Assembly (NCBI RefSeq): GCF_900115175.1
Contig: NZ_FOYV01000002.1
Coordinates: forward strand, 248,001-312,000
Source: Marinobacter gudaonensis
GTDB taxonomy: Bacteria > Pseudomonadota > Gammaproteobacteria > Pseudomonadales > Oleiphilaceae
Reading direction: 5' to 3'
DNA: 64,000 bases
A model generated the notes under the pieces. That model was not told the origin of the DNA and ran no database searches. It worked only from the letters and a program-made list of their open reading frames with translations. A program made the translations under genes and the position numbers. Below, piece after piece: positions 28,136 to 38,469 of the stretch. Numbering within the stretch: position 1 is the first letter of the stretch; each line of letters opens with the position of its first letter.

Positions 28136-30673
28136 TTATTTGGCTGACTTGCGGGGTTTCCGCGGCTTTCCGCCAACCGGCCCTTTTCCGCCGCCCTTGC
28201 CAGAAGACTTCCGGGAAGCCTCCCGCGCCGCTTCTGCAACCAGCCTGTCTTTGGCACTGCCAGAGCCTGTTTGCTTACCTGACTGGCCAGCCTTCGCGCT
28301 ACCCTGTCCCGCGGAGGCGCCGCGACTTTTCTTGCGCCCGCTTTTTTCAGGGGCACCGCGATCACCGCGCTGTCCGCCTTTGCCGCGACGCTCGCGTTTG
28401 GACACGTCCAGAGCGTCTCGATCGGCTTTACGACGCTTGGGCGTGCTGATCAGCTCCAGGTCGATCTTGCGGTCTTCGAGGTCCACACGCACCACGCGCA
28501 CCCTCACCTCGTCGCCAAGGCGGAAGCTGACCGCCGTACGTTCACCAATCAGACGGTGCTTGGCGGCATCGTGGTGGAAGTAATCGCCGCTGAGCGTCGA
28601 CACATGCACCAGCCCTTCTATATAGATATCTGACAGCTGGACGAAAAAGCCGAACGGCACCACCGAGGCAATGATTCCGTTGAACTCCTCACCCACGTGA
28701 TCCCTCAGGAACTCGCACTTGAGCCATGCCATCACGTCCCGGGTCGCATCGTCCGCCCGGCGCTCGGTCATGGAAGCGTGTTCACCGAGCTGCTCCATCT
28801 GCGCGTAGTCGTAGGGGTATACGGCCAGCTCAGGATCGGTAACCTTCGGCGTGACCACGTCCTTGGTGACTTCCGGTTTGTGGATACGGGACTTGATGGC
28901 CCGATGCACAATCAGGTCCGGGTAGCGACGGATGGGCGAGGTAAAGTGGGTGTAGCTCGCAAAGCCCAGTCCGAAGTGGCCGCTTTCCTCAGGACTGTAG
29001 ACGGCCTGACTCAGGGATCTGAGCATCACCATCTGGATCACGTTGGCATCGGGCCGGTCGGCCACTTCGTTCAGAAGGGCCTGGTAATCGGCCGACGTCG
29101 GCTTGTCACCGCCTCCCAACTGAAGACCAAGCTCACCGAGGAACAGGCGCACTGCATTGAGGCGCTCCTCGGACGGCCCTTCGTGAACGCGGTAAAGCGC
29201 GGGCACCTGATGCTTCTTCAGGAAACGGGCCGTGGCCACGTTCGCGCAGAGCATGCACTCTTCGACGATCTTGTGGGCGTCGTTACGGTGCACCGGCACG
29301 ATTTCCTCAATCTTGCGCTCGGCGTCGAACACGATTTTGGTTTCGGTGGTCTCAAAATCAATCGCGCCACGCTCGGTACGCGCCTGACGCAGCAGCTTGT
29401 ACAGATCATAAAGGTTGTGCAGGTGCGGCAACAGGTCGGCGTACTGGGCCGACAGCCGGTAGCCCTGCTCGCTGTCCGGATGCTCAAGCATGGCGCTGAC
29501 CTTGTTGTAGGTCAGTCGGGCATGGCTGCGCATCACCGCCTGGTAGAAGGTGTAACCACTGATGTTGCCAGCGGCGCTGATGGTCATGTCGGCCACCATG
29601 CACAGTCGGTCTACGTCCGGGTTCAGGGAGCAAAGGCCATTGGACAGCTTCTCCGGCAGCATCGGCACCACGTGATCCGGGAAGTACACTGAATTACCCC
29701 GGCGAATGGCTTCCTCATCCAGCGGTGACCCCGGCCGCACATAGTGCGAGACGTCGGCAATGGCAACGACCAGCCGATAGCCGCCCCGCGGCCGTGGCTC
29801 ACAATAGATCGCGTCGTCAAAGTCACGGGCGCTCTCATCATCGATAGTCACCAGACGCATGTTGCGGATATCCACGCGATTGGCCTTGTCCTTCTCGGCA
29901 ACCTCGGCAGGAATGGACGCCGCCTGCTCTCCCACCGCCGGCGGCCAACTGTGGGGAATGTCGTAGGACCGGATGGCAACGTCGATCTCCATCCCCGGGG
30001 CCATATGTTCGCCCAGGATCTCGATGACCTTGCCGGTCGGCTGGGTGCGGATAGTGGGCTGACGCAGGATCTCCACCACCACATACTGGCCGTGGTAGGC
30101 CTCGCCAATGTGCTCCTCGGGCACCAGCACCTCGTGGTTTATGCGGGCGTTTTCCGGCACCACGAAGGCGATACCGCTTTCCTTGAACAGGCGCCCGACA
30201 GTCTGGGTGGTTCGATGCTCGAGGACTTCCACTATCACGCCTTCACGGCGGCCCCGATCATCGACACGATCTACCCGCGCGGCCACCCGGTCACCGTGGA
30301 ACACCTGGCGCATCTGGCGAGCGGTCAGAAACAGATCGGAACCACCGTCGTCAGGCACCAGAAAACCAAAGCCGTCCTTGTGACCAATCACCCGACCAGT
30401 CACCAAGTCGGCTTCCTCTATAGGCAGATAGGCGCCACGGCGGTTGCAGATCAGTTGGCCATCGCGACACATGGCAATCAGCCGCCGGCGCAGGGCCTCA
30501 ATGCCCTCTTCCGAGGTCTGGCCCAGTTCCTGGCACAGGGTTTCGTGGGTCGCGGGGGCCCCGCGTTCTTTCAGATGCCCGAGAATGAACTCACGGCTCT
30601 GGATTGGATTTTCGTACTTCTGGGCCTCACGGCTGGCGTGAGGATCCCTGTCATTTTTCTTCCTGGAAACCAT
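28136..30673 (-). CDS. rnr: Ribonuclease R
   Basis: An 845-residue 3'-5' exoribonuclease that degrades structured RNA and takes part in trans-translation quality control. It has N-terminal HTH and cold-shock domains, a central RNB domain with the metal-binding aspartates in ESARDFDDAIY, then an S1 domain (GVGEEFNGIIASVVPFGFFV-like, about 640-720). The Lys/Gly/Arg/Ser-rich tail of about 90 residues is typical of RNase R. AAGGA precedes the ATG. Confidence 0.96.
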   Translation of the reverse strand: MVSRKKNDRDPHASREAQKYENPIQSREFILGHLKERGAPATHETLCQELGQTSEEGIEALRRRLIAMCRDGQLICNRRGAYLPIEEADLVTGRVIGHKDGFGFLVPDDGGSDLFLTARQMRQVFHGDRVAARVDRVDDRGRREGVIVEVLEHRTTQTVGRLFKESGIAFVVPENARINHEVLVPEEHIGEAYHGQYVVVEILRQPTIRTQPTGKVIEILGEHMAPGMEIDVAIRSYDIPHSWPPAVGEQAASIPAEVAEKDKANRVDIRNMRLVTIDDESARDFDDAIYCEPRPRGGYRLVVAIADVSHYVRPGSPLDEEAIRRGNSVYFPDHVVPMLPEKLSNGLCSLNPDVDRLCMVADMTISAAGNISGYTFYQAVMRSHARLTYNKVSAMLEHPDSEQGYRLSAQYADLLPHLHNLYDLYKLLRQARTERGAIDFETTETKIVFDAERKIEEIVPVHRNDAHKIVEECMLCANVATARFLKKHQVPALYRVHEGPSEERLNAVRLFLGELGLQLGGGDKPTSADYQALLNEVADRPDANVIQMVMLRSLSQAVYSPEESGHFGLGFASYTHFTSPIRRYPDLIVHRAIKSRIHKPEVTKDVVTPKVTDPELAVYPYDYAQMEQLGEHASMTERRADDATRDVMAWLKCEFLRDHVGEEFNGIIASVVPFGFFVQLSDIYIEGLVHVSTLSGDYFHHDAAKHRLIGERTAVSFRLGDEVRVRVVRVDLEDRKIDLELISTPKRRKADRDALDVSKRERRGKGGQRGDRGAPEKSGRKKSRGASAGQGSAKAGQSGKQTGSGSAKDRLVAEAAREASRKSSGKGGGKGPVGGKPRKPRKSAK

Positions 30674-30693
30674 TCGGATCCTTGTTTTGATTC

Positions 30694-30710
30694 CGCGCCA
30701 CAGTGGCGCG
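30694..30710 (-). promoter_or_regulatory. Hairpin just upstream of rnr
   Basis: CGCGCCA-CAG-TGGCGCG is a perfect 7-bp stem 20 bp upstream of the rnr start on the minus strand. It may lie in the rnr leader and affect translation or mRNA stability. Confidence 0.4.
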
Positions 30711-30814
30711 ACTTACATTCATTTGCACGGAGTATAACGTCGGTACGGAGTTCCTGCCTATCAACCCCGACAGAATAGGCACAAATACCTGCCCGGGTTT
30801 TTGCGAAAAAATGT

Positions 30815-30843
30815 TTGACAGCCCTGATCGGAATTATTAAAGT
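30815..30843 (+). promoter_or_regulatory. Sigma-70 promoter for tRNA-Leu
   Basis: A consensus -35 TTGACA (30815-30820) is followed after 17 bp by TAAAGT (30838-30843). A GC-rich stretch (ACGCGCC) lies at the expected start, as in stringently controlled stable-RNA promoters. The tRNA begins about 80 bp downstream. Confidence 0.75.
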
Positions 30844-30928
30844 ACGCGCCATCGGTTGAGGGGCAAAACTCAACGGTCGCGGAAACGTCGAGTTTTCAAC
30901 AGACTAACGACAATTTCGTGAATCACCT

Positions 30929-31015
30929 GCCGAGGTGGTGAAATTGGTAGACACGCTAGCTTCAGGTGCTAGTGGGGGCAACCCCGTGGAGGTTCAAGTC
31001 CTCTCCTCGGCACCA
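30929..31015 (+). tRNA. tRNA-Leu (CAG)
   Basis: An 87-nt class II tRNA. GCCGAGG (30929-30935) pairs with CCTCGGC (31005-31011), followed by A and an encoded CCA. The anticodon stem CTAGC/GCTAG encloses TTCAGGT with CAG at 30963-30965. The long variable arm contains GGGGGCAACCCC. A CCACTTCC/GGAAGTGG stem overlaps the CCA end (31013-31035). Confidence 0.97.
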
Positions 31016-31156
31016 CTTCCTCCCTCAGGAAGTGGGAAAAGAATGCAGCAACCCGGCTAAAGACGCACATTCTGCTGCAATCAATCTCCAAATCTGTTCA
31101 CCACCCGAATGCTCTGACCCAGACGGTCGCGCAGGTTATTTTGTCGTGTCTGCTGG

Positions 31157-33037
31157 CTATTGAAGCAGCCCTACCAGATAGTCCGACAATGTCTCATAGC
31201 TGTAGACAACCCGCGCGTAGGCACTGCTCGCTTCAGCCTCGAACTCACGACCACAATCGCCGGGCAGGGTGTAGGCTCTGAGAAAGGCTTCCTGAATCAG
31301 ATTCGGTTGACTGGTCACGAACCCGCTTGCACCGCTCACCGGGTAACGCATGGCCCACTTGAAGCTGCCATTTCCGGTTACCCGTCCTTCGGCCAGTTTC
31401 ACGGGATCCAGAAACCCGAAACTGAGCAGGCGAAGATCCTGATGCTCGCCCGATCCAAAGGTTCGGGTATCGAACTGCATCCCAAGATTGGTAAAGCCCG
31501 ACGGCTGGGGCTCATAGCCTGCGAAGCCATAGCTCTGAACACCGGTCACCACCTGATCCGCGCCAACTGCCTGTTCATCCACCACACAGCTGACAACGTC
31601 AGAGAGAAGACTGACAGACTCCTGCTCCGCACCGCCCTGCTCAATACGATACCCCGGGAAAACCTCGGTAGCATTGGAAAGTCGCGGCGTCAGGGTGCGT
31701 TCGGTTCCGTTGGCGTATCGGGCCGTGACTGACGCCAGCTCACCGCTTTCCCGGGTCCAGCTGTAGACAATCTCCGGAGTGCCTCCCAGTTCGCTGGACT
31801 CAGGCTCTGCACCCTGCGCGAGATGGCAAGAGGTGACGGTATCAAAGGTGATGGTCTGCGCGTCCCAATCGAACACCAGGCGCTCATCAGTGCCAGCTGC
31901 CTCATAGCTGACCCGGCTCTGGGCGGAAAGCGAGGCCGATGGCAGCCACTGGGTTTCAAGGACTCCCATGCGGCCATTCACCCGGATCACCCGGGCAAGT
32001 TCACGGAGCGTGGGTGCCATACACCCCTGGGCCGAGACTGAGCGGATTCGGCCATCCTCGGTGTAATCGAATGCCAGTTCTGCGGAAATCTCGAGCCCCG
32101 AGGTGCTCGCCGGGAGCGTGCCCCCGGAAGCCGGCTCGGCATACACCAGCTGCCGGGTCAGCAGCACCGGATCCGTCAGTTCCAGCGTCACCTCCGGAAG
32201 TGCAAGGGCATCCGCATCCACGTTGGCATAATTGCCGCCGCCAGCGGCGGCATCCACCACGTCAGCCACACGGCCTGCGTTCTGCACCAGCGACACACCC
32301 AGAAGGAAGGCAGCCTCCTTGCTCAGGAAGCGCTCGGTACCAGCGCTGCCGGGCTGCGCCAACAGCGTGTTGTACTCGTCGGGAAGCTGGCTGGCCATGA
32401 ACCGGGCCAGGGCCCGCGCATAGGCGTGGGCGCGCTCATCCCCCGCAAGAATATAGTCACGTACCAGATTCAGGCCCGCCAGGCCTTCCAGGGAAGGTAG
32501 GTCTGATAACGAGGCCAGGCCAACCATCTGACGGTACCGGTCGAGCGTGGTCAGGGGGGTAAGGTTACGATTACCGGGTGCTGCCGACATCAGATAGGCC
32601 CGGGCAACCGGAACATCTCCGTTGCGGGTTTCTTCCAGGGTGGTGCCAGGTATGGCCAAGGCAAACAACGGGTAGTCCCGCGGATCAAGATCCGGCCCTA
32701 CCCCGGGCGGAAGCACCAGCCCGGAAATATCCAGCGAAAATACACCGCCGGGGCCGCTCATGGCCGTGGGTTCACCGGCGGTCAGTGTCACCTCCCGGCC
32801 GTTGTCGAGTTCGATGACCAAGGGCCCCGGCGTGTACTGGCTGTCGCCGTCCATATCCAGCCACACCCGCGCCTTGTTGAGGTAACCGTCGATGACCTTG
32901 CCGGTATAGGGCGCAGGCTGGCTGTATTCAACGCCGTCGAACTCACGACCGTCCACGGGCAGCTCGTCGGATTCCTTGCCGCAACCGGCAAACGTGAGAG
33001 AGACAGCAATAACAGACAGGCAGATCAGGCGTTTCAT
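31157..33037 (-). CDS. Large hypothetical lipoprotein
   Basis: A 626-residue protein with a lipoprotein signal ending FAGC (Cys19). Residues about 46-110 form a domain of the type GKVIDGYLNKARVWLDMDGD, with an Asp-rich loop (D61-x-D63-G-D65) resembling calcium-binding loops at the start of secreted beta-sandwich modules. The rest has an Ala-rich helical segment (about 180-280) and a long beta-rich region with few cysteines. I do not recognise the full-length family. It is monocistronic, between tRNA-Leu and an acyl-CoA dehydrogenase gene. Confidence 0.75.
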   Translation of the reverse strand: MKRLICLSVIAVSLTFAGCGKESDELPVDGREFDGVEYSQPAPYTGKVIDGYLNKARVWLDMDGDSQYTPGPLVIELDNGREVTLTAGEPTAMSGPGGVFSLDISGLVLPPGVGPDLDPRDYPLFALAIPGTTLEETRNGDVPVARAYLMSAAPGNRNLTPLTTLDRYRQMVGLASLSDLPSLEGLAGLNLVRDYILAGDERAHAYARALARFMASQLPDEYNTLLAQPGSAGTERFLSKEAAFLLGVSLVQNAGRVADVVDAAAGGGNYANVDADALALPEVTLELTDPVLLTRQLVYAEPASGGTLPASTSGLEISAELAFDYTEDGRIRSVSAQGCMAPTLRELARVIRVNGRMGVLETQWLPSASLSAQSRVSYEAAGTDERLVFDWDAQTITFDTVTSCHLAQGAEPESSELGGTPEIVYSWTRESGELASVTARYANGTERTLTPRLSNATEVFPGYRIEQGGAEQESVSLLSDVVSCVVDEQAVGADQVVTGVQSYGFAGYEPQPSGFTNLGMQFDTRTFGSGEHQDLRLLSFGFLDPVKLAEGRVTGNGSFKWAMRYPVSGASGFVTSQPNLIQEAFLRAYTLPGDCGREFEAEASSAYARVVYSYETLSDYLVGLLQ

Positions 33038-33174
33038 CGCGGCAACCGTTTATCCTTGTTCGATGCCGCTACTTTAGGGGATGTCTTGGCTGGAGACCTT
33101 GATAGGTTTGGCAATTTGTAAAGTTAAGTAACCGGGCATCCCGGAGCCGCCAGAGCGCCGGGATGCCCTGAGGC

Positions 33175-34314
33175 TCAGAAGGAGCGGGCCACGATTTCCT
33201 TCATGATCTCGTTGGTACCGGCATAGATGCGCTGCACCCGCGAATCCGCCCAGGCCCGGGCAATCGGATACTCCCACATGTAGCCGTAGCCACCGTGTAG
33301 TTGCACGCACTCGTCCATGACCTTGCACTGCAGATCGGTGGTGAGCTGCTTGAGCATGGCCGCGGTCGGGATATCGAGCTTTTTCTCCAGGTGCAGTTCC
33401 AGGCAGCGGTCGGTGAACACGCGAGCGGCGGTTATCTCCGCTTTCATTTCCGCCATCTTGAAGCGCGTATTCTGGAAGGCGATGACCGGTTTACCGAAGG
33501 CTTTGCGCTCCTTCACATAATCCAGAGTCCACTGCCAGGCGGCTTCCGCCGCCGCGACCGCAGCCAGCGCTACCTGTAGCCGCTCGGCGGGCAGTTCCTG
33601 CATGAGCTGGAAAAAACCCTGCCCTTCCATGCTGCCCAGCAGGTGCGTCGTCGGCACTTTCACATCCTGGAAGAACAGCTCCGAAGTATCCTGGGCTTTC
33701 ATGCCCACCTTGTTGAGGTTCTGGCCTTTCTGGAAGCCCTCCCAGGCGGTCTCCACCAGCAACAGGCTGGTGCCCTTGGCGCCTTCCTTGGGATCGGTCT
33801 TGGCCACCACGATTACCAGATCGGCCATCTGGCCATTGGTGATGAAGGTTTTCGAGCCGTTGAGAACGTAGTGGTCGCCGTCCTTGACGGCCGTGGTCTT
33901 GACGCCCTGCAGGTCGGAACCGGCACCAGGCTCGGTCATGGCGATGGCGGTGATCATTTCACCGGACACCAGCTTGGGCAGGTAGTGCTGCTTCTGCTCC
34001 TCGGAGCCGTAATTGAGGATATAGGGAGCAACGATGTCCGAATGCAGGCCCCAGCCGATGCCGGACAGCCCCAGTCGGGATACCTCCTCCATCACCACCG
34101 CACTGTAGCGGAAGTCGGCGCCCACGCCACCGTACTCCTCGGGAATGGTTGGACACAGAAACCCGAGTTCGCCGGCCTTCTGCCAAAGCTCCCGGCTGAC
34201 CTGGCCGTCTTTCTCCCACTGGTCGTGGTAGGGCACGGCTTCCTGTTCCAGGAACTTGCGAACGGAATCGCGGAAACCTTCCAGGTCAGCATCAAAGAGA
34301 GTACGTGGAATCAT
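33175..34314 (-). CDS. Acyl-CoA dehydrogenase (IVD/LCAD-type)
   Basis: From the ATG at 34314 (GAGG 7 bp upstream) the product is 379 residues. This FAD enzyme oxidises acyl-CoA to enoyl-CoA. FAD/substrate signatures are AMTEPGAGSDLQG, YVLNGSKTFITNG, LHGGYGYM and the C-terminal IYAGTNEIMKEI. The position used as base in MCAD is Ala (YAGT rather than YEGT). The Glu in ELPAERLQVA matches the base position of the isovaleryl/long-chain group. Exact substrate unknown. Confidence 0.9.
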   Translation of the reverse strand: MIPRTLFDADLEGFRDSVRKFLEQEAVPYHDQWEKDGQVSRELWQKAGELGFLCPTIPEEYGGVGADFRYSAVVMEEVSRLGLSGIGWGLHSDIVAPYILNYGSEEQKQHYLPKLVSGEMITAIAMTEPGAGSDLQGVKTTAVKDGDHYVLNGSKTFITNGQMADLVIVVAKTDPKEGAKGTSLLLVETAWEGFQKGQNLNKVGMKAQDTSELFFQDVKVPTTHLLGSMEGQGFFQLMQELPAERLQVALAAVAAAEAAWQWTLDYVKERKAFGKPVIAFQNTRFKMAEMKAEITAARVFTDRCLELHLEKKLDIPTAAMLKQLTTDLQCKVMDECVQLHGGYGYMWEYPIARAWADSRVQRIYAGTNEIMKEIVARSF

Positions 34315-34441
34315 GGTGAACCTCGGTGAATAACGGGTGTTGTGATTGTCGTTCACCAAGTCTCGACCCAGAGGCCTGTTCGCTCAATGATGAAAAGCAT
34401 CAATCGGGCTGACCAAAACCATCGTCGAGGCGTTGCAGGAA

Positions 34442-35089
34442 TCAGCCGTCGCGGCGGGCTTCGGCACGGGCCTCACCCCAGCGGGGCATCAGGTCCTGGG
34501 GCAGGCCCAGATGGTCCAGGATGCGGGCGACGATGAAATCCACGAGGTCATCCACGGACGCCGGCTTGTGGTAGAAGCCGGGACTGGCGGGCATGATAAC
34601 GGCCCCCATGCGGGTCAGCTTTAGCATGTTTTCCAGGTGCACTTCCGAGAACGGAGCCTCCCGAGGCACCAGGATGAGGGTTCGGCGCTCTTTCAGGGCA
34701 ACGTCGCCGGCCCGCTCGATCAGGTTGTTGCTGGCGCCAGTGGCCAGCGCCGACAGGGTCCCGGTACTGCAAGGACAGACCACTAACGGAGCTTTCTCCC
34801 CGGAGCCGGAAGCCGGCGGCGCGAACCAGTCTTCACGACCAAACACCAGTACCTGGCCGGGTTCAGCGTTGGCATAGGCGGAGAGCGTCTCTTGCATGGC
34901 CGGGGGAGTACCCGGCAATTTAAGTTCGGTTTCCGTGGCGATCACCACCTGGGCTGCCCGGCTGACCATTACATTTACGCGGCAGCCCACCGCCACCAGG
35001 CATTGCAGCAGGCGTAGCCCGTACTGAGCGCCCGAAGCGCCAGTAAAGGCCAGATTAATGGTTTTCGCCTGTGACTGCTTGTCTGTCAT
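34442..35089 (-). CDS. ubiX: Flavin prenyltransferase UbiX
   Basis: A 215-residue protein that makes prenylated FMN, the cofactor for the UbiD decarboxylase in ubiquinone synthesis. The FMN site segment [39 protein letters not shown] and the phosphate-binding [16 protein letters not shown] are diagnostic. It lies 47 bp after mpl, probably in one transcript. Confidence 0.95.
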   Translation of the reverse strand: MTDKQSQAKTINLAFTGASGAQYGLRLLQCLVAVGCRVNVMVSRAAQVVIATETELKLPGTPPAMQETLSAYANAEPGQVLVFGREDWFAPPASGSGEKAPLVVCPCSTGTLSALATGASNNLIERAGDVALKERRTLILVPREAPFSEVHLENMLKLTRMGAVIMPASPGFYHKPASVDDLVDFIVARILDHLGLPQDLMPRWGEARAEARRDG

Positions 35090-35136
35090 GACCTGTATAT
35101 CCGTGCAACTCTCAGGTGGTACCCGGCAGGGCCGAA

Positions 35137-36531
35137 TCAGCTTCCGATACGCTCGAGCTCGGCCACCAGTTTACCGTGAATGCCACCAAAACCGCCGTTG
35201 CTCATGATAACAATGTGGCAGGGCCGGGGCAGATCCGCCAGGGTGGTGGCGATGAGTGCCTCCACCGTCGCCTCAACCTGGTGCCGGTGCGAGCCTTCGT
35301 TCTGGTCTTGCCAGTTACTGACCAGAGTCGGCAGCCAATCCATGCCGTTCAGGTTGGCCCAGAGCACCCGGTCGGCGGCACCGGCGCTGGGCAGCAGCGC
35401 CTGCTGGTGAACACCTTGCTTCATAGTGTTCGAACGAGGCTCGATCAAAGCCAGAATTGGCTCGTCCCCGACCCGATTACGAAGACCCTCAAGCGTGGTG
35501 GCGATAGCGGTGGGATGGTGGGCGAAATCATCGTACACCCTCACTCCGTCAATGTCCGCCAGCAGCTCCATCCTGCGCTTCACCCCGGAAAACCGGCACA
35601 GGGCCGCCACCGCATGGTCGGGCGTGATACCGATGTGGCGAGCCGCAGCGATCGCCGACAGTGCGTTGCGGACATTATGCAGGCCGGTGTGCTCCCAGCT
35701 CAGGGTTGCCACCGGCTGTTCGTGGTGGATCACCATGAACCGGCTACCATCCTCGGACAGCAATTCGGCCCGCCAGTCAGTGGTGCGCGGGGTTTCGCTG
35801 CCGATGGCGGTGTCCTGCACCGGACTCCAGCAACCGAGTGCCAGGGCGTTATCCAGATGCGTGTCAACGGCGGGACGGATAATCAAGCCCTGAGAAGGCA
35901 CGGTCCGGACCAGATGATGGAACTGACGCTCGATCGCTTCGACATTCTCGAAAATGTCGGCGTGGTCGAATTCGAGGTTGTTCAGGATCAGAGTGTGGGG
36001 CCGGTAGTGCACAAACTTCGAGCGTTTGTCGAAGAACGCACTGTCGTACTCGTCCGCCTCGATCACGAAGAAATCGCTGCTTCCAAGCCGGGCCGAGACG
36101 GCGAAATCCCGGGGCACCCCACCCACCAGGTAACCGGGATCGAAGCCGGCCTGCTCCAGGATCCATAACAACATGGCTGTGGTCGTGGTCTTGCCGTGGG
36201 TTCCGGCTACGGCCAGCACCCAGCGGTGCCTCAACACTTCCCGGGCCAACCACTCCGGCCCGGACATATAGTCGATGTTCCGGTTGAGCACCGCTTCCAC
36301 TTCCGGATTGCCCCGGGACAGGGCATTGCCAATCAGCACGAGGTCTGGCCGGGGTTCAAGGTTGTCCGGGGCATACCCTTCCATCAGGCTGATCCCCTGG
36401 GCCTCCAGCTGAGTGCTCATAGGCGGGTAGACGCCATGATCGGAGCCGGTTACGGTGTGGCCCAGCTCGCGGGCCAGCACGGCCAGACTGCCCATAAAGG
36501 TGCCACAGATTCCAAGGATGTGAATGTGCAT
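35137..36531 (-). CDS. mpl: UDP-N-acetylmuramate:tripeptide ligase (murein recycling)
   Basis: From the ATG at 36531 ([14 protein letters not shown]) the product is 464 residues. Mpl joins recycled L-Ala-D-Glu-meso-DAP to UDP-MurNAc. The Mur-ligase ATP loop is [13 protein letters not shown], with the central [20 protein letters not shown] stretch typical of Mpl/MurC. The family expects about 450-460 residues. It is divergent from the phosphofructokinase gene. Confidence 0.95.
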   Translation of the reverse strand: MHIHILGICGTFMGSLAVLARELGHTVTGSDHGVYPPMSTQLEAQGISLMEGYAPDNLEPRPDLVLIGNALSRGNPEVEAVLNRNIDYMSGPEWLAREVLRHRWVLAVAGTHGKTTTTAMLLWILEQAGFDPGYLVGGVPRDFAVSARLGSSDFFVIEADEYDSAFFDKRSKFVHYRPHTLILNNLEFDHADIFENVEAIERQFHHLVRTVPSQGLIIRPAVDTHLDNALALGCWSPVQDTAIGSETPRTTDWRAELLSEDGSRFMVIHHEQPVATLSWEHTGLHNVRNALSAIAAARHIGITPDHAVAALCRFSGVKRRMELLADIDGVRVYDDFAHHPTAIATTLEGLRNRVGDEPILALIEPRSNTMKQGVHQQALLPSAGAADRVLWANLNGMDWLPTLVSNWQDQNEGSHRHQVEATVEALIATTLADLPRPCHIVIMSNGGFGGIHGKLVAELERIGS

Positions 36532-36686
36532 TCGGCAACTGCTCCGCGTGTTGAAACCCGACAAGCCTCCCGTATCCGCCCCACCCCGTCAAGAGCCACG
36601 CCATACGCAATCCTGCCCATGAAAAATCACGTTGTTTGGCGTATCATCAGCGCCATTGTCGAACCAGCAGGAGGCCCCAGCCCGAG

Positions 36687-37949
36687 ATGGCTATCAAGAA
36701 TGCATTCTACGCTCAGTCCGGCGGTGTCACCGCCGTCATCAATGCCAGCGCCTGTGGCGTTATCCAGACCGCCCGCAAGCATCCGGACAAGATCGGCAAG
36801 GTGTATGCCGGGCGCAACGGCATCATCGGGGCACTCAAGGAAGAGTTGATCGACACCAGCCTTGAGAGCGACGACGCCATTCAGGCCCTCATTCATACGC
36901 CAGGCGGCGCCTTCGGCTCCTGCCGGCACAAGCTCAAGAACCTTTCGGAGAACCGTCGCGAATATGAACGACTGATTGAGGTGTTCCGGGCCCACGACAT
37001 CGGCTATTTCTTCTACAACGGCGGTGGCGACTCCCAGGACACCGCCTACAAAGTGTCCCAGATTGCTGACAAGATGGGCTACCCGATCACCTGCATCGGT
37101 GTTCCCAAGACCGTCGATAACGACCTTCCGTTCACCGACTGCTGCCCGGGTTTTGGCTCCGTTGCCAAGTACATTGCCACCTCCACCCTGGAGGCCAGCC
37201 TCGACATCAAATCCATGTGCGAGACCTCCACCAAGGTGTTCATTCTGGAGGTGATGGGACGTCATGCCGGCTGGATTGCCGCCGCCGGTGGCCTCGCCGG
37301 ACAGGGTGAGGGCGAACCGCCCCACATCATCCTGTTCCCGGAGATTCCGTTCGACAGGGAGACCTTCCTGGCCCGAGTGGATCATTGTGTGAAGGAATAC
37401 GGTTACTGTGTGGTGGTCGCATCAGAAGGTGCCCAGTACGAGGATGGCCGCTTCCTGGCCGACGCCGGCGCCAAGGATGCCTTCGGGCACACCCAGCTTG
37501 GTGGCGTGGCACCGGCCCTGGCCAATATGGTCAAGCAGGCGCTGGGACACAAGTATCACTGGGCTGTGGCGGATTATCTGCAGCGCAGCGCTCGGCACAT
37601 TGCCTCCGCCACTGACGTCGAGCAGGCTTATGCCGTAGGCAAGGCAGCCGTGGAGATGGCGCTGGCCGGCAAGCAGGCGCTCATGCCCACCATCGTGCGT
37701 GAGCAGGCCAAACCCTACCGCTGGAAGATCGGGGAGGCGCCGCTCAGCGAAGTCGCGAACCAGGAAAAGAAAATGCCGATCCATTACATCACTGATGATG
37801 GCTTCGGCATCACCCAGGACTGCCGGGACTATCTGGCACCGCTGATTGCCGGCGAGAGCTTCCCTCCATTCGACGATGGCCTGCCCCGTGTTGCCAGGCT
37901 GCAGAACCAGCTGGTGGAAAGGAAACTGAAAACCGAGTTCCAGCTCTGA
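36687..37949 (+). CDS. Diphosphate-dependent phosphofructokinase
   Basis: A 420-residue enzyme from the ATG at 36687 with AGGAGG upstream. It interconverts fructose-6-phosphate and fructose-1,6-bisphosphate using PPi. The lysine in PKTVDNDLPFTD (ATP enzymes have PGTIDND) and GGGDS in place of GGDGS both indicate PPi use. MGRHAGWIAA is the sugar-phosphate site. It is reversible, so it may serve glycolysis or gluconeogenesis. Cofactor choice is inferred from these motifs. Confidence 0.88.
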   Translation: MAIKNAFYAQSGGVTAVINASACGVIQTARKHPDKIGKVYAGRNGIIGALKEELIDTSLESDDAIQALIHTPGGAFGSCRHKLKNLSENRREYERLIEVFRAHDIGYFFYNGGGDSQDTAYKVSQIADKMGYPITCIGVPKTVDNDLPFTDCCPGFGSVAKYIATSTLEASLDIKSMCETSTKVFILEVMGRHAGWIAAAGGLAGQGEGEPPHIILFPEIPFDRETFLARVDHCVKEYGYCVVVASEGAQYEDGRFLADAGAKDAFGHTQLGGVAPALANMVKQALGHKYHWAVADYLQRSARHIASATDVEQAYAVGKAAVEMALAGKQALMPTIVREQAKPYRWKIGEAPLSEVANQEKKMPIHYITDDGFGITQDCRDYLAPLIAGESFPPFDDGLPRVARLQNQLVERKLKTEFQL

Positions 37950-38060
37950 GGCAATAATCCCCAGCCCGGGGGGCCGCAGTCACAGACAGAGGAGTCGATC
38001 AGGGCCTGGCGGAGGTGCCGCCAGGCCCGTTTCCTGCCTGGCTTCCGAACGGTAAAGCCG

Positions 38061-38315
38061 CTAACGCGTCAGTTCTGTCTCGTGGTCGCGAACCCAGGCA
38101 TAGAACTGATCAAAACCGCCAACGTACTCCCGGCCCACCAGAATCTGTGGCACGGTGTGGACCGGCCGGCCAATCTCGTTCGCGATGTCCTGCTTGCTCA
38201 TCCCCCGCTCAACCATATCAATCCAGACATAGGGAATGTTCCTGGCCTCACACAGGTGCTTCGCCCGCACACAGAAGCCACAACTCGAACGGCCGTAGAT
38301 GGTCACCTGCTCCAT
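38061..38315 (-). CDS. Glutaredoxin (GrxC-like)
   Basis: An 84-residue thioredoxin-fold protein from the ATG at 38315 with GGAGG 7 bp upstream. The active site is CGFC rather than the common CPYC. The cis-proline is in HTVPQILV, and GREYVGGFDQF completes the glutathione-binding face. It reduces protein disulfides or glutathione mixed disulfides. The FC second half may favour reduction of glutathionylated targets, but this is inference. Confidence 0.92.
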   Translation of the reverse strand: MEQVTIYGRSSCGFCVRAKHLCEARNIPYVWIDMVERGMSKQDIANEIGRPVHTVPQILVGREYVGGFDQFYAWVRDHETELTR

Positions 38316-38469
38316 AAAGCCCTCCGCAAGAATTGGCGGTGAATGTAACGCGTAAATCTGTTGGAATGATGACACGGAGCCGGTGATTTGAAAATTAAGG
38401 CTTTGAATCGACACCATAGCGGCCAGCCATGAGGCATTGGCGCCATTCATTGCTTGAACGGAGGAAGCG

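Noticed and set aside
31013..31035. CCACTTCC/GGAAGTGG stem after tRNA-Leu as its terminator
   Set aside because: It overlaps the encoded CCA end and is followed by GAAAAG, not by Ts. It may matter for tRNA 3' processing but is not a convincing terminator.
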